Shown in pieces: positions 49,301 through 59,320 of a stretch of DNA of 64,000 nucleotides. Made by a program: the position numbers and the translations under genes. Under the pieces are notes generated by a model, which did not search any database, had not been told where the DNA came from, and was given only the letters and a program-made list of their open reading frames with translations. Position 1 is the first letter of the stretch. Each line of letters opens with the position of its first letter. Origin of the DNA: Streptococcus sp. D7B5 (GTDB taxonomy: Bacteria > Bacillota > Bacilli > Lactobacillales > Streptococcaceae); the NCBI RefSeq assembly GCF_029691405.1, contig NZ_CP121467.1, positions 1,674,001 to 1,738,000 of the forward strand, written 5' to 3'.

Positions 49301-50061
49301 AAGCGGTCATCACAGAGGTCAAAGGACAAGTTACAGCTATCGAAGAAGACGCGTCAACTCGTACCAAGAAAGTCTTCGTTAAGGGTGAAACTGGAGAAGG
49401 CGAATACGTGGTACCATTTACAGCCCGTATGCGCGTCGAAGTTGGAGACCAAGTCTCTCGCGGTGCGGCATTGACAGAAGGTTCTATCCAACCGAAACGT
49501 CTCCTCGCTGTTCGTGATGTCTTGTCAGTTGAAACCTACCTTCTCGGTGAAGTACAAAAAGTTTACCGTAGCCAAGGGGTAGAAATCGGTGACAAGCACA
49601 TCGAGGTAATGGTTCGTCAAATGATCCGTAAAGTTCGTGTCATGGATCCAGGTGACACAGACCTTCTTATGGGTACTCTCATGGACATCAACGACTTTAC
49701 AGATGCTAACAAGGATGTTCTTATCGCAGGTGGAGTTCCAGCGACTGGTCGCCCAGTTCTTATGGGAATCACCAAAGCCTCACTTGAAACAAATAGTTTC
49801 TTGTCAGCGGCTTCCTTCCAGGAAACAACTCGTGTCCTTACAGATGCGGCCATCCGTGGTAAGAAAGATCATCTCCTTGGACTCAAGGAAAATGTTATCA
49901 TCGGTAAGATCATCCCAGCTGGTACTGGTATGGCTCGCTACCGTAACCTTGAACCACAAGCTATCAATGAAGCAGAATATCTGGCTCCAGAACAAGAAGA
50001 GGCAGAACTTGCTCCTGTAGAGGAAGTTGTGGAAATCCAAGTTGAAGAAACAGTAGAATAA
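46396..50061 (+). CDS. rpoC: RNA polymerase beta' subunit
   Basis: 1,221 aa from a GTG start ([10 protein letters not shown]), with GAAAGGGAAG upstream. The N-terminal zinc site ([20 protein letters not shown]), the catalytic magnesium motif [12 protein letters not shown] and the second zinc site ([13 protein letters not shown]) are intact. The C-terminus carries an acidic extension rich in Glu and Val. A short terminator-like AGAGAACC/GGTTCTCT follows the stop (50070-50087). Confidence 0.99.
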   Translation: MVDVNRFKSMQITLASPSKVRSWSYGEVKKPETINYRTLKPEREGLFDEVIFGPTKDWECACGKYKRIRYRGIVCDRCGVEVTRTKVRRERMGHIELKAPVSHIWYFKGIPSRMGLTLDMSPRALEEVIYFAAYVVIDPKDTPLEHKSIMTEREYRERLREYGYGSFVAKMGAEAIQDLLKQVDLEKEIAELKEELKTATGQKRVKAIRRLDVLDAFYKSGNKPEWMILNILPVIPPDLRPMLQLDGGRFASSDLNDLYRRVINRNNRLARLLELNAPGIIVQNEKRMLQEAVDALIDNGRRGRPITGPGSRPLKSLSHMLKGKQGRFRQNLLGKRVDFSGRSVIAVGPTLKMYQCGVPREMAIELFKPFVMREIVARDIVQNVKAAKRLVERGDERIWDILEEVIKEHPVLLNRAPTLHRLGIQAFEPVLIDGKALRLHPLVCEAYNADFDGDQMAIHVPLSEEAQAEARILMLAAEHILNPKDGKPVVTPSQDMVLGNYYLTMEEAGREGEGMVFKDRDEAVMAYRNGYVHLHSRVGIATDSLNKPWTEEQKHKVLLTTVGKILFNDIMPEGLPYLQEPTNANLTEGVPAKYFLPLGGDIKEAIRNLELNPPFKKKNLGNIIAEIFKRFRTTETSALLDRMKNLGYHHSTLAGLTVGIADIPVVEDKAEIIEESHKRVEQITKQFRRGMITDDERYNAVTAEWRAAREKLEKRLIANQDPKNPIVMMMDSGARGNISNFSQLAGMRGLMAAPNGRIMELPILSNFREGLSVLEMFFSTHGARKGMTDTALKTADSGYLTRRLVDVAQDVIIREDDCGTDRGLLIRSIAEGKEMIESLEERLNGRYTKKTVKHPETGAVIIGPNELITEDKAREIVNAGVEEVTIRSVFTCNTRHGVCRHCYGINLATGDAVEVGEAVGTIAAQSIGEPGTQLTMRTFHTGGVASNTDITQGLPRVQEIFEARNPKGEAVITEVKGQVTAIEEDASTRTKKVFVKGETGEGEYVVPFTARMRVEVGDQVSRGAALTEGSIQPKRLLAVRDVLSVETYLLGEVQKVYRSQGVEIGDKHIEVMVRQMIRKVRVMDPGDTDLLMGTLMDINDFTDANKDVLIAGGVPATGRPVLMGITKASLETNSFLSAASFQETTRVLTDAAIRGKKDHLLGLKENVIIGKIIPAGTGMARYRNLEPQAINEAEYLAPEQEEAELAPVEEVVEIQVEETVE

Positions 50062-50171
50062 AAGCAAACAAGAGAACCCAAAGGTTCTCTTTGTTTTGTT
50101 TCAGAAAATTTTCCCACTTTTTCATAAAGTGTGGTAGAATAGAAGAACTAAAATGCCAAGGAGGTGTCCGT

Positions 50172-50591
50172 ATGGAACAAACATTCTTTATCATTAAGCC
50201 AGATGGTGTGAAAAGAGGGCTGGTTGGTCAGGTTCTGAAAAGAATTGAGGAGCGTGGTTTCAAAATCGAAAAATTAGAGTTACGTTCAGCAGTTTCAGAA
50301 GCTTTGATTGATCAACACTATCAAGACTTGGTTGAAAAAAGTTTTTATCCTCCTATCCGTCAGTTTATGACTTCAGGACCGGTAGTGGTGGGCATTCTAT
50401 CAGGACCGAAAGTGATTGAAACTTGGCGGACCATGATGGGTGCTACTCGTCCAGAAGAAGCCTTGCCTGGAACTATCCGAGGAGATTTTGCTAAAGCAGC
50501 AGGAGACAATCAAGCTATTCAAAATGTAGTTCATGGCTCCGATTCGGAAGCTTCTGCAAAACGTGAAATTGCTCTCTGGTTTAAGGATTAG
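50172..50591 (+). CDS. ndk: Nucleoside diphosphate kinase
   Basis: Equilibrates nucleoside di- and triphosphates. 139 aa, with [20 protein letters not shown] at the start and the phosphohistidine site NVVHGSDS near residue 117. AAGGAGGTG lies before the ATG; an in-frame upstream ATG at 50091 overlaps the rpoC terminator and is not used. An own promoter (TTTTCC region, TAGAAT) is possible but weak. Confidence 0.97.
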   Translation: MEQTFFIIKPDGVKRGLVGQVLKRIEERGFKIEKLELRSAVSEALIDQHYQDLVEKSFYPPIRQFMTSGPVVVGILSGPKVIETWRTMMGATRPEEALPGTIRGDFAKAAGDNQAIQNVVHGSDSEASAKREIALWFKD

Positions 50592-50602
50592 ACTGGTAAA
50601 AG

Positions 50603-50633
50603 AACAGTTCTGTGCACAAGAGAGCTGTTTTTT
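50603..50633 (+). terminator. Terminator after ndk
   Basis: AACAGTTCT-GTGCACAAG-AGAGCTGTT with one G-T pair, then a T run. Confidence 0.75.
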
Positions 50634-50725
50634 GGTCAGTTGAGCACAAAAAAAGAACACTTGAGGCGGAAACAATCATTTCAAACTCCTCACAAGGTAT
50701 AATCCCATATAGGGAGGGAAAAGAA

Positions 50726-51349
50726 ATGGTAAAATCAATTCGCCTATTGTTACTGATTGCAGTCATCCAGATTAGTTTTAGTAGTTGCCTATTATGGAAA
50801 GAATCCTTTTTATCTTTAAAACAGACCAATGCTTACTTTTTGATTTTGATAGTAGGAATTTCTGTTTTGTGCGCTGGGATAAATTATTTCCATACAGCAG
50901 ACCAGTCTAGACATAGTATTTTACATGTTCAAAAGAAAGTGAGCCTTGTTTATTGCCTCCTTTTAGTAGTCAATCTTCTGGCAACCTGTCTGGTTCTCTC
51001 AGAAAGCATCCAAACCACTAGCAAATTGCAGCAGGAACTGGTTGACCTCTTTTTACCCTCCTTCTTTTTCTTGCTAGGAGTAGATCTATTGATTTTCTTA
51101 CCTTTTGATAAAATTTTTCGCGCTATAGAAAATCACCTAAATAAAAAGAAAACAGTCGTCATTTCCGTTCTAGCTACGATAGTTTTCTTGAGGAACCCCA
51201 TAGTGATTTCCTCGATTCTTCTTTATATCAGTGTTGGTTTTCTATGCGCACGTTTCCTTTTTCCCAAATGTATTCAAAGGGAAATCTCCTTTTATGGGCA
51301 CCTGATTCGGGATATCCTGTTTGTTTTTTCAATAGTTGTATTCTTTTAA
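50726..51349 (+). CDS. Hypothetical multi-pass membrane protein
   Basis: 207 aa with five to six transmembrane segments (about 5-20, 30-50, 68-92, 108-130, 143-166, 185-205) and charged loops (HTADQSRHS, NHLNKKK). No family is recognised. I start at 50726 (MVKSIRLLLL) because GGAGGGAAAAGAA precedes; the longer frame from 50612 runs through the ndk terminator. Confidence 0.7.
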   Translation: MVKSIRLLLLIAVIQISFSSCLLWKESFLSLKQTNAYFLILIVGISVLCAGINYFHTADQSRHSILHVQKKVSLVYCLLLVVNLLATCLVLSESIQTTSKLQQELVDLFLPSFFFLLGVDLLIFLPFDKIFRAIENHLNKKKTVVISVLATIVFLRNPIVISSILLYISVGFLCARFLFPKCIQREISFYGHLIRDILFVFSIVVFF

Positions 51350-51396
51350 GTGGAGGAGAATTTTTCAAAATTGTTATAGTAAGTCCATAAAGAAAA

Positions 51397-51426
51397 TTCA
51401 CACAAAAGAAAACTTTTTGGTATAAT
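51397..51426 (+). promoter_or_regulatory. tsaE promoter predicting a leaderless mRNA
   Basis: -35 TTCACA (51397-51402), 18-base spacer, extended -10 TGGTATAAT (51418-51426). The ATG lies 6 bases after the -10. Confidence 0.65.
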
Positions 51427-51432
51427 AGTAGC

Positions 51433-51876
51433 ATGCACACAAAAAATGAAGAAGAGCTTCTAGCTCTCGGAGAAAGATTAGGTCATTTGCTTCAAAAAGA
51501 CGATGTTCTGATCTTGACTGGAGAGTTGGGAGCGGGTAAAACAACCTTTACAAAAGGCCTTGCTAAGGGCTTGGATATCCGTCAAATGATTAAAAGTCCA
51601 ACCTATACCATTGTCAGAGAGTACGAAGGACGTTTGCCACTTTACCACTTGGATGTCTACCGTATCGAAGGTGATGCTGATTCTATTGACTTGGATGAGT
51701 TTCTCTTCGGTGGTGGTGTGACTGTTATTGAGTGGGGGCATCTTTTGGGTGAAGATTTACCAGATTCTTACTTGGAGTTGGAAATTTTGAAAGAAGCTGA
51801 GGGGCGTTGTCTTCATTTTACGGCTCATGGCTCTCGGGCTGAACAACTCATCAAGGAGCTTCAAGATGGAGTATGA
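51433..51876 (+). CDS. tsaE: tRNA t6A biosynthesis ATPase TsaE
   Basis: A P-loop protein needed for threonylcarbamoyladenosine at position 37 of tRNAs. 147 aa. Walker A GELGAGKTTFTKG at about 30-42, SPTYTIVREY motif, and YHLDVYRIE. No ribosome site precedes the ATG. It begins a tight three-gene unit (tsaE, GNAT, LCP) with overlapping ends. Confidence 0.95.
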   Translation: MHTKNEEELLALGERLGHLLQKDDVLILTGELGAGKTTFTKGLAKGLDIRQMIKSPTYTIVREYEGRLPLYHLDVYRIEGDADSIDLDEFLFGGGVTVIEWGHLLGEDLPDSYLELEILKEAEGRCLHFTAHGSRAEQLIKELQDGV

Positions 51877-52387
51877 GTTGTGTATTCGTGAGGCAGAGAT
51901 TTCAGATGCTACAGCCTTAATTGCATTTTTAGATTGTGTCGGTCAAGAGACAGATTTTACCAGCTTGGATGAAAATGGCATCATGATGACAGCTTCTGAA
52001 ATGGCTCTTTTTATCGAAAAACAAGCTGCATCAGAGAATCAAATTACTCTCCTCGCCTTACTGAATGATGAGATTGCAGGAGTCTTAAATATCACAGCGG
52101 ACCAACATTTAAGAGTTCGACATATCGGTGATGTTTTTCTAGCAGTTCGCAGGAAATTCTGGAACCAAGGCTTGGCGACTATACTTCTAGAAGAAGGCAT
52201 CGAGTGGGCTAAAGTCAGTGGCGTCTTGCGCCGTTTGCAACTCAGTGTACAAAAACGAAACGAGGCTGCGATCCACCTCTACTCAAAAATGGGATTTATC
52301 ACAGAAGGCTTACAAGAAAGAGGAGCCTATTTAGCAGAAGGGATATTTTTAGATGTTTGTCTTATGGGCAAGCTGATAAATGAATAA
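51866..52387 (+). CDS. GNAT-family N-acetyltransferase
   Basis: 173 aa with the GNAT fold. The acetyl-CoA loop is RRKFWNQGLATILLEEGIEW (about 98-117), and a C-terminal LYSKMGFITEG motif follows. The substrate is unknown; it resembles small-molecule or ribosomal-protein acetyltransferases. The start overlaps tsaE by 11 bases, with AAGGAG inside tsaE as ribosome site. Confidence 0.9.
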   Translation: MEYELCIREAEISDATALIAFLDCVGQETDFTSLDENGIMMTASEMALFIEKQAASENQITLLALLNDEIAGVLNITADQHLRVRHIGDVFLAVRRKFWNQGLATILLEEGIEWAKVSGVLRRLQLSVQKRNEAAIHLYSKMGFITEGLQERGAYLAEGIFLDVCLMGKLINE

Positions 52388-53432
52388 CGAGATGATTAAA
52401 AAATTAATTGGAATGGTGCTAGGTTTCCTAGCAGTAACAGTTTTAGGTGTAGCGGTTTATGGTTACACCATTTTCCAACAAGGAACAGCAACCTTGAGTG
52501 AAAAGACTTATAAAAAAATTGGTGAAGAAACCAACGTTATCGAAGCGACGGAGCCTCTGACCATCCTCTTGATGGGGGTAGATACGGGAAATGTGGAACG
52601 TACAGACCCGTGGGCGGGAAATAGTGATTCCATGATTCTCCTGACGGTTAATCCCAAAACAAAGAAAACCACAATGATGAGTTTGGAACGGGATATTTTG
52701 ACCAAGATTGAGACTGGAAACGGTCAAGTTCAGGAAGCCAAACTCAATGCGGCCTATGCTAATGGTGGTGCGGAACTTGCAATTTCTACTATTCAAAAGA
52801 TGATGAATATCCACATTGACCGCTATGTGATGGTTAACATGCAGGGGCTTCAACAATTGGTGGATGCGGTTGGTGGAATTACCGTCAACAATACACTCGG
52901 TTTCCCAATTTCGATTGCTGACCAAGAGGAGTTTAATAAGATTTCTATCGGTGTTGGAGAACAAACCTTGAATGGGGAGGAAGCTCTGGTGTATTCACGG
53001 ATGCGTTACCAAGACCCAGAGGGAGACTATGGTCGTCAAAAACGTCAACGTGAAGTTATTCAAAAGATCGTTGAGAAGGTTTTGAGCCTAAACAGTGTGA
53101 GTCATTATCAAGGTATCCTCAAAGCTTTGAGTGATAACATGCAGACCAATGTGGACTTGTCAGCTAAGAGCATTCCACAATTGCTCGGCTATCAAGATTC
53201 CTTCAAGAATATCGAAACGCATCAATTGCGTGGGGAAGATGCTGAGCTACAGGGAATTTCTTATCAGATTGTCACTTCAGAACATATGCTCGAAATGCAA
53301 AATCTCTTGCGTAGTTCGCTAGGTAAAGAGCCAGTGACAGAATTGGAAACCAATGCGGTACTGTACGAAACAGCCTTTGGTCGGACAGCACCTTCAACCA
53401 GTACGAACGCTTCAAACGAAGAAGCAGAATAA
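52380..53432 (+). CDS. LytR-CpsA-Psr family glycopolymer transferase
   Basis: An LCP enzyme that attaches teichoic acid or capsule polymers to peptidoglycan from lipid carriers. 350 aa. N-terminal transmembrane helix (about 8-31) and the LCP domain (about 60-215), with LLMGVDTGN, GNSDSMILLTVNP and YSRMRYQDPEGDYGRQKRQR as the pyrophosphate-binding arginine motif. A C-terminal Ser/Thr/Glu-rich tail follows. The start overlaps the acetyltransferase gene by 8 bases. Confidence 0.93.
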   Translation: MNNEMIKKLIGMVLGFLAVTVLGVAVYGYTIFQQGTATLSEKTYKKIGEETNVIEATEPLTILLMGVDTGNVERTDPWAGNSDSMILLTVNPKTKKTTMMSLERDILTKIETGNGQVQEAKLNAAYANGGAELAISTIQKMMNIHIDRYVMVNMQGLQQLVDAVGGITVNNTLGFPISIADQEEFNKISIGVGEQTLNGEEALVYSRMRYQDPEGDYGRQKRQREVIQKIVEKVLSLNSVSHYQGILKALSDNMQTNVDLSAKSIPQLLGYQDSFKNIETHQLRGEDAELQGISYQIVTSEHMLEMQNLLRSSLGKEPVTELETNAVLYETAFGRTAPSTSTNASNEEAE

Positions 53433-53479
53433 GAAAAGAATCAAATCGTGGGAAATTTCCTGCGATTTTTTCAAAAAAA

Positions 53480-53487
53480 TTCGAATA
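53480..53487 (+). promoter_or_regulatory. cin-box (SigX/ComX promoter) before cinA
   Basis: TTCGAATA matches the competence box TACGAATA at 7 of 8 positions, with a T-rich stretch (GATTTTTTC) upstream, and lies 17 bases before the cinA ATG. It predicts late-competence expression of cinA-recA. Confidence 0.82.
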
Positions 53488-53504
53488 GATAAGTAGGAGG
53501 AAAC

Positions 53505-54761
53505 ATGAAAGCAGAAATTATTGCTGTAGGAACAGAAATTTTAACAGGGCAGATTGTCAATACCAATGCTCAGTTTTTATCAGAGAAACTAGCCGAAATC
53601 GGGGTAGATGTCTACTTCCAAACAGCTGTTGGAGATAATGAAGCTCGTCTTTTGTCCTTGCTTGAGATTGCGAGTCAACGTAGTAATCTTGTGATTTTGA
53701 CAGGGGGCTTGGGACCAACCGAGGATGATTTGACCAAACAAACCCTGGCAAAATTTTTGGGAAAAGATCTAGTGTTTGACCCTCAAGCGCAAGAGAAACT
53801 GGATATTTTCTTTGCTCATAGACCTGACTATGCTCGGACACCGAATAATGAGCGCCAAGCCCAAATTGTAGAAGGGGCGACTCCACTGCCAAATGAGACA
53901 GGTTTAGCAGTAGGAGGGGTGTCAGAAGTGGATGGCGTGACCTACGTGGTCCTCCCAGGACCACCTAGTGAATTGAAACCCATGGTCTTAAATCAACTCT
54001 TACCCAAGTTAATGACTGGTACCAAGTTATACTCACGAGTGCTCCGTTTCTTTGGAATTGGGGAGAGTCAGTTGGTGACCATTTTGGCGGATTTGATTGA
54101 CCATCAAACCGATCCGACCTTGGCGCCGTATGCCAAGACGGGAGAAGTGACCTTGCGTTTGTCTACAAAAGCAGTTAGTCAAGAAAGGGCTGATCAAGCA
54201 CTGGATATCTTAGAAAATCAAATCTTGAGTCGCCAAACTTTCGAGGGAATTTCTCTACGAGACATCTGTTATGGATATGGGGAAGAAACCAGTCTCGCAA
54301 GTGTCGTTGTAGAAGAGCTAAAGAAGAGACAGAAAAGCATTACTGCGGCAGAAAGCTTGACGGCAGGTCTCTTTCAAGCGACATTAGCAGACTTTTTGGG
54401 CGTCTCAGCAATCTTTAATGGCGGTTTTGTCACTTACAGCCTAGAAGAAAAGTCCAAGATGTTGGATATTTCCGAGCAAGAGCTAAAAGAACACGGGGTT
54501 GTTTCTGGGTTTACGGCTCGAAAAATGGCAGAGCAGGCACGGATCAAGACTCAGTCTGATTATGGAGTTAGTTTGACGGGTGTGGCAGGGCCAGATAGCC
54601 TAGAGGGGCATCCAGCTGGTACAGTTTTTATTGGATTGGCACATGCAAAAGGGACAGAGGTGATCAAGGCCAATATTGCAGGACGGAGTCGAGCAGATGT
54701 TCGACATATTGCGGTCATGCATGCCTTTAACCTAGTTCGCAAGGCTTTATTAAGTGACTAA
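53505..54761 (+). CDS. cinA: Competence/damage-inducible protein CinA
   Basis: 418 aa. The N-terminal molybdopterin-binding-like domain (about 1-170; [27 protein letters not shown]) is an ADP-ribose pyrophosphatase-type region in homologues. The C-terminal PncC-like nicotinamide nucleotide amidase domain (about 255-415; [17 protein letters not shown]) follows. In pneumococci CinA recruits RecA to the membrane during transformation. The AGGAGG site is strong. It lies 54 bases before recA. Confidence 0.97.
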   Translation: MKAEIIAVGTEILTGQIVNTNAQFLSEKLAEIGVDVYFQTAVGDNEARLLSLLEIASQRSNLVILTGGLGPTEDDLTKQTLAKFLGKDLVFDPQAQEKLDIFFAHRPDYARTPNNERQAQIVEGATPLPNETGLAVGGVSEVDGVTYVVLPGPPSELKPMVLNQLLPKLMTGTKLYSRVLRFFGIGESQLVTILADLIDHQTDPTLAPYAKTGEVTLRLSTKAVSQERADQALDILENQILSRQTFEGISLRDICYGYGEETSLASVVVEELKKRQKSITAAESLTAGLFQATLADFLGVSAIFNGGFVTYSLEEKSKMLDISEQELKEHGVVSGFTARKMAEQARIKTQSDYGVSLTGVAGPDSLEGHPAGTVFIGLAHAKGTEVIKANIAGRSRADVRHIAVMHAFNLVRKALLSD

Positions 54762-54768
54762 ATTTTGG

Positions 54769-54774
54769 TATAAT
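54769..54774 (+). promoter_or_regulatory. Housekeeping -10 of recA
   Basis: Extended -10 TGGTATAAT lies between cinA and recA, allowing recA expression outside competence. The -35 region (TTTATT, 54746-54751) falls within the end of cinA. Confidence 0.65.
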
Positions 54775-54815
54775 GAAAGATAGGTCTAAGGACCAGTAGA
54801 ATATAGGAGAACAAA

Positions 54816-55967
54816 ATGGCGAAAAAACCAACAAAAAAATTAGATGAAATTGGGAAAAAATTTGGAGCAGACCGTGAAAAAGCATTGAACGATGCTCTTA
54901 AATTGATTGAGAAAGACTTTGGTAAAGGCTCAATCATGCGCTTGGGTGAGCGCGCGGAGCAAAAAGTTCAAGTGATGAGCTCAGGCTCATTGGCTCTGGA
55001 CATTGCTCTTGGTTCAGGTGGTTATCCTAAAGGACGTATCATCGAAATCTATGGACCAGAATCATCTGGTAAGACAACGGTTGCCCTTCACGCTGTTGCG
55101 CAAGCACAGAAAGAAGGTGGTATTGCAGCCTTTATCGATGCGGAACATGCTCTTGACCCAGCCTATGCTGCAGCCCTTGGTGTGAACATTGACGAATTGC
55201 TCTTGTCACAACCAGACTCAGGAGAGCAAGGTCTTGAAATTGCTGGAAAATTGATTGACTCAGGTGCAGTTGACCTTGTCGTTATCGACTCGGTTGCGGC
55301 CCTTGTACCTCGTGCGGAAATTGATGGGGATATTGGAGATAGTCACGTTGGTTTGCAAGCTCGTATGATGAGCCAGGCCATGCGTAAACTTGGTGCTTCT
55401 ATCAATAAAACCAAAACAATTGCCATCTTTATCAACCAATTGCGTGAAAAAGTTGGAGTCATGTTTGGAAATCCAGAAACAACACCTGGTGGACGTGCTT
55501 TGAAATTCTACGCTTCAGTCCGTTTGGATGTTCGTGGAAGCACACAAATCAAGGGAACTGGTGATCAAAAAGATACCAATGTCGGTAAGGAAACCAAGAT
55601 CAAGGTCGTGAAAAACAAGGTAGCTCCACCATTTAAGGAAGCCTTTGTTGAAATCATGTACGGAGAAGGAATTTCTAAGACTGGTGAGCTCTTGAAGATT
55701 GCAAGTGATCTCGATATCATCCAAAAAGCGGGAGCATGGTACTCTTACAAGGGTGAAAAAATCGGACAAGGATCTGAAAATGCTAAGAAATACTTGGCGG
55801 ATCACCCAGAAATCTTTGATGCCATTGACCACCAAGTCCGTGTTCAATATGGTTTGATTGAAGATGAAGAAAGAACAACTCCTACCTCTGTTGCAGAAGA
55901 TTTAGCACCTAACCAAGAAGTAACACTTGACCTAGGCGACGGACTCGAAATCGAAATTGAAGATTAA
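54816..55967 (+). CDS. recA: Recombinase RecA
   Basis: 383 aa. Walker [10 protein letters not shown] is at about 79-87, Walker [14 protein letters not shown], loop L2 region [20 protein letters not shown], and an acidic C-terminal tail. All motifs are intact. The message ends at a terminator at 55972-56001. The dinF-lytA genes that follow recA in S. pneumoniae are absent here. Confidence 0.99.
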   Translation: MAKKPTKKLDEIGKKFGADREKALNDALKLIEKDFGKGSIMRLGERAEQKVQVMSSGSLALDIALGSGGYPKGRIIEIYGPESSGKTTVALHAVAQAQKEGGIAAFIDAEHALDPAYAAALGVNIDELLLSQPDSGEQGLEIAGKLIDSGAVDLVVIDSVAALVPRAEIDGDIGDSHVGLQARMMSQAMRKLGASINKTKTIAIFINQLREKVGVMFGNPETTPGGRALKFYASVRLDVRGSTQIKGTGDQKDTNVGKETKIKVVKNKVAPPFKEAFVEIMYGEGISKTGELLKIASDLDIIQKAGAWYSYKGEKIGQGSENAKKYLADHPEIFDAIDHQVRVQYGLIEDEERTTPTSVAEDLAPNQEVTLDLGDGLEIEIED

Positions 55968-55969
55968 AA

Positions 55970-56004
55970 ATAAAAGCGGAGAAGTCTTTCTCTGCTTTTT
56001 ATGT
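55970..56004 (+). terminator. Terminator after recA
   Basis: AAAAGCGGAGAA-GTC-TTTCTCTGCTTTTT. Confidence 0.8.
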
Positions 56005-56096
56005 TTAAATATTAAGTCTCCATAAGCTTCAAAAGCGTAATAAAAGAGTATTTAATCAAAAAAATTAAATCATTCTATAAAAAGGAGACTACTATA

Positions 56097-56291
56097 ATGG
56101 AAAAACGCCTTGTTCGAAACGTACAAGACAAAAAGATTGCTGGTGTTTGTGCTGGTATCGGTGACTACTTTAACATGGACCACACACTTGTTCGTGCACT
56201 TTGGATTATCTTCACCCTACTTGGTGGTTCTGGAATCTTAGCTTATGCTATTCTCTACTTCCTTCTTCCGGAAGGCAATGCAGAAGCTTAA
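56097..56291 (+). CDS. PspC-domain small membrane protein
   Basis: 64 aa. RLVRNVQDKKIAGVCAGIGD and YFNMDHTLVRALWIIFTLLG form the PspC (phage shock protein C) domain with one C-terminal transmembrane helix. PspC-type proteins respond to membrane stress. The ribosome site AAAGGAG is good. It is monocistronic between terminators. Confidence 0.88.
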   Translation: MEKRLVRNVQDKKIAGVCAGIGDYFNMDHTLVRALWIIFTLLGGSGILAYAILYFLLPEGNAEA

Positions 56292-56333
56292 GCCATAGAG
56301 AGAATAAAAGTTTATTCTGATCAGTTGAAAATA

Positions 56334-56368
56334 AAAAATGCATGTAATCGTAGATTACATGCATTTTT
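56334..56368. terminator. Bidirectional terminator
   Basis: AAAAATGCATGTAATC-GTA-GATTACATGCATTTTT, a perfect 16-bp stem shared by the PspC gene and the convergent acetyltransferase. Confidence 0.9.
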
Positions 56369-56422
56369 ATATGTAGTTTCTATCGAAAAAGAGAGGTTCT
56401 TCACCGGATGGATAAGTCTTGT

Positions 56423-56977
56423 TTAATGGTCACTAAAACGACGATACTCTATATGAAAGTCAAAATAATGTTCATTTTGTAACTTTTGGAAGATGTCGCG
56501 ATAGGCTTCTTCGTCAAAATAGTCGCCACGATAGAGGATTTCAAAACTCAAACCATCGTACTCAAGGAAAGCGTTGGCTGTTTTAAAGCCATTTTGTCGA
56601 TAGAAGTCCATTCTAGCCTTCCTTTGCTCCAAGTTATCGCATTCTTCATCCAATCGCTCGACTTCGAGTAACATGGTTCGCTGGTAAAAATCAGTCAGCT
56701 TTTCGATGATTTCCTTTCCATACCCGTGGCTTCTCAGGTGGGGCATGATGGCAAAAAAACTGATATAGAAGGCCTTTGGATTGGAGATGGCAAAAGCAAA
56801 GCCGACAAACTCTTCTTGGTTATAAAAGGCAAAAAAGTGAGCGTCTTCTCGGTCCTGATAGCGCAAGAACTCAGACAGAGGGACTCGTTCTTCCTCGGGA
56901 AAAGCTTCTTTGTTTAGCTTTTCAACCTTATCCAGATCAGGAAATACATCGGTAATTAATTGACTGGTCAAACTCAT
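56423..56977 (-). CDS. GNAT-family N-acetyltransferase
   Basis: 184 aa. The acyl-CoA loop is LRSHGYGKEIIEKL near 98-111, followed by DFYRQNGF. I start at 56977 (MSLTSQLITD) with AAAGGAG upstream; the frame upstream to 57025 lacks a site. The substrate is unknown. Confidence 0.85.
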   Translation of the reverse strand: MSLTSQLITDVFPDLDKVEKLNKEAFPEEERVPLSEFLRYQDREDAHFFAFYNQEEFVGFAFAISNPKAFYISFFAIMPHLRSHGYGKEIIEKLTDFYQRTMLLEVERLDEECDNLEQRKARMDFYRQNGFKTANAFLEYDGLSFEILYRGDYFDEEAYRDIFQKLQNEHYFDFHIEYRRFSDH

Positions 56978-57051
56978 AAATGAACTCCTTTTCTTGATTA
57001 TAGCAAATTGTCTCTCTGTAAGCAATTGATTGCAAACTTAGTAACAGAGCC

Positions 57052-57080
57052 TTGTCGCTCCTTTAGAAAGCTGATATAAT
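57052..57080 (+). promoter_or_regulatory. MATE gene promoter predicting a leaderless mRNA
   Basis: -35 TTGTCG (57052-57057), 17-base spacer, extended -10 TGATATAAT (57072-57080). The ATG begins 6 bases later, at 57087. Confidence 0.65.
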
Positions 57081-57086
57081 AGCTTT

Positions 57087-58457
57087 ATGAATAAGAAACG
57101 ATCCGTGGACTTGATACATGGTCCTATTCTTCCTGCGCTGTTAAGCTTTGCCTTTCCAATCTTGCTGTCAAATATTTTCCAACAGCTTTATAATACAGCT
57201 GATGTCTTGATTGTTGGGCGATTTCTTGGCCAAGAATCCTTGGCTGCAGTAGGAGCTACTACAGCCATTTTTGACTTGATTATAGGCTTTACGCTTGGTG
57301 TTGGAAATGGCATGGGGATCGTCATTGCCCGCTATTATGGGGCTCGTAATTTCACCAAAATCAAGGAAGCGGTTGCTACAACCTGGATTTTAGGAGGGTT
57401 TCTCAGTGTTTTTGTTATGTTGATGGGCTTTGTCGGCCTGTATCCACTCTTGCAATATTTAGATACCCCTGCAGAAATACTTCCCCAGTCCTATCAATAT
57501 ATTTCCATGATTGTGACTTGTGCCGGTGTCAGCTTTGCCTATAATCTCTTTGCAGGTTTGTTGCGGTCCATTGGAGACAGTCTAGCAGCTCTTGGATTTC
57601 TGATTTTTTCTGCCTTGGTCAATGTGGTTCTGGATCTCTATTTCATTACGCAACTGCATCTGGGAGTTCAATCTGCGGGCCTTGCTACCATTATCTCGCA
57701 AGGCTTGTCAGCGGTTCTTTGCTTTTTCTATATCCGTAAGAGTGTTCCAGAACTGCTCCCTCAACTCAAGCATTTTAAATGGAACAAGGCCTTGTACGCG
57801 GATCTTTTAGAACAAGGTTTGGCCATGGGTCTGATGAGTTCGATTGTGTCCATTGGTAGCGTGATTTTACAGTCTTCTGTTAATACTTTTGGAGCAGTGA
57901 TTATTAGCGCCCAGACAGCGGCTAGACGCATTATGGCCTTTGCTCTCCTTCCAATGACGGCTATTTCTTCTGCCATGACGACCTTTGCTTCTCAGAATCT
58001 TGGGGCCAAGCGACCAGACCGCATTGTTCAAGGACTTGGTATTGGGAGTCGCCTGAGCATGTCCTGGGCAGGTTTTGTTTGTATCTTCCTCTTTTTTGCC
58101 AGTCCTAGTTTGGTTTCTTTCTTGGCCAGTTCGACAGATACTTACTTGGTAGAAAATGGTAGCCTCTACCTGCAAATCAGTTCAGTCTTTTATCCGATTT
58201 TGAGCCTCTTGCTGATTTATCGTAATTGCTTGCAGGGCTTGGGGCAGAAAGTCCTTCCTCTAGTTTCCAGCTTTATAGAACTCATCGGGAAAATCGTTTT
58301 TGTGGTTTTGATTATCCCTTGGGCAGGCTATAGGGGGGTTATCCTTTGTGAACCCCTTATCTGGGTTGCCATGACTACACAACTGTACTTTTCACTTTTC
58401 CGCCATCCCCTGATAAAAGAAGGCAAGGCAATCTTGGCAGCCAAAGGACAATACTAG
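57087..58457 (+). CDS. MATE-family multidrug exporter
   Basis: 456 aa with 12 predicted transmembrane helices in two halves, each opening with a MATE signature (LLSNIFQQLYNTADVLIVGR and the SSVNTFGAVIISAQTAARR stretch). It exports cationic compounds by Na+ or H+ antiport in this family. No ribosome site precedes the ATG. A DinF assignment is not justified, because it is not next to recA. Confidence 0.92.
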   Translation: MNKKRSVDLIHGPILPALLSFAFPILLSNIFQQLYNTADVLIVGRFLGQESLAAVGATTAIFDLIIGFTLGVGNGMGIVIARYYGARNFTKIKEAVATTWILGGFLSVFVMLMGFVGLYPLLQYLDTPAEILPQSYQYISMIVTCAGVSFAYNLFAGLLRSIGDSLAALGFLIFSALVNVVLDLYFITQLHLGVQSAGLATIISQGLSAVLCFFYIRKSVPELLPQLKHFKWNKALYADLLEQGLAMGLMSSIVSIGSVILQSSVNTFGAVIISAQTAARRIMAFALLPMTAISSAMTTFASQNLGAKRPDRIVQGLGIGSRLSMSWAGFVCIFLFFASPSLVSFLASSTDTYLVENGSLYLQISSVFYPILSLLLIYRNCLQGLGQKVLPLVSSFIELIGKIVFVVLIIPWAGYRGVILCEPLIWVAMTTQLYFSLFRHPLIKEGKAILAAKGQY

Positions 58458-58553
58458 CTGGGTTTGCTGAACAAAATCCATTTCCTCTAGTGAAAATCGA
58501 AAAAACTTGTGTTATAATAAGAAAGATTAAAATGTGAAAAAAGGAGATTCCTA

Positions 58554-59270
58554 ATGGGACGTAAATGGGCCAATATCGTAGCCAAGAAAACGGCTAAAGA
58601 TGGAGCTAACTCTAAAGTATATGCAAAATTTGGTGTAGAAATCTATGTGGCAGCTAAAAAAGGGGATCCAGACCCAGAATCAAACACTGCTTTGAAATTC
58701 GTTATCGACCGTGCGAAACAAGCCCAAGTGCCGAAACACGTTATCGATAAAGCGATTGATAAAGCAAAAGGAAACACAGACGAAACCTTTACAGAAGGAC
58801 GTTACGAAGGTTTTGGACCAAATGGTTCTATGTTGATTGTGGATACCTTGACTTCAAACGTCAACCGTACCGCGGCTAATGTCCGTGCAGCTTTTGGTAA
58901 AAACGGCGGAAACATGGGTGCTTCAGGTTCAGTTTCATACCTCTTTGATAACAAGGGTGTGATCGTATTTGCAGGTGAGGACGCTGATGCGGTCTTTGAG
59001 CAATTGCTCGAAGCAGATGTGGATGTGGACGATGTAGAAGCAGAAGAAGGAACAATCACGGTTTACACAGCTCCAACAGACCTTCACAAGGCTATCGTTG
59101 CCCTTCGTGAGTCTGGGATTGAAGAATTCCAAGTGACTGAATTGGAAATGATTCCTCAGTCAGAAGTGGAATTGTCAGGCGAAGACCTTGAAACATTTGA
59201 AAAACTTTACAGCGTTCTTGAAGACGACGAAGACGTACAAAAGATCTACACAAACGTAGATGGATTCTAA
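58554..59270 (+). CDS. YebC/PmpR-family protein
   Basis: 238 aa. [20 protein letters not shown] at the start and [20 protein letters not shown] in the centre are family signatures. Members are described as transcription regulators, and more recent work links the YebC2 type to relief of ribosome stalling at proline runs. Which role applies here is open. The ribosome site AAAAAAGGAG is strong. Confidence 0.93.
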   Translation: MGRKWANIVAKKTAKDGANSKVYAKFGVEIYVAAKKGDPDPESNTALKFVIDRAKQAQVPKHVIDKAIDKAKGNTDETFTEGRYEGFGPNGSMLIVDTLTSNVNRTAANVRAAFGKNGGNMGASGSVSYLFDNKGVIVFAGEDADAVFEQLLEADVDVDDVEAEEGTITVYTAPTDLHKAIVALRESGIEEFQVTELEMIPQSEVELSGEDLETFEKLYSVLEDDEDVQKIYTNVDGF

Positions 59271-59274
59271 TAGA

Positions 59275-59310
59275 AAAACGAACAGTTTTACTAGCTGTTC
59301 GTTTTTTTTG
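59275..59310. terminator. Bidirectional terminator after the yebC-family gene
   Basis: AAAACGAACAG-TTTTACTAG-CTGTTCGTTTT with flanking A and T runs. Confidence 0.85.
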
Positions 59311-59320
59311 ATATTTGAAC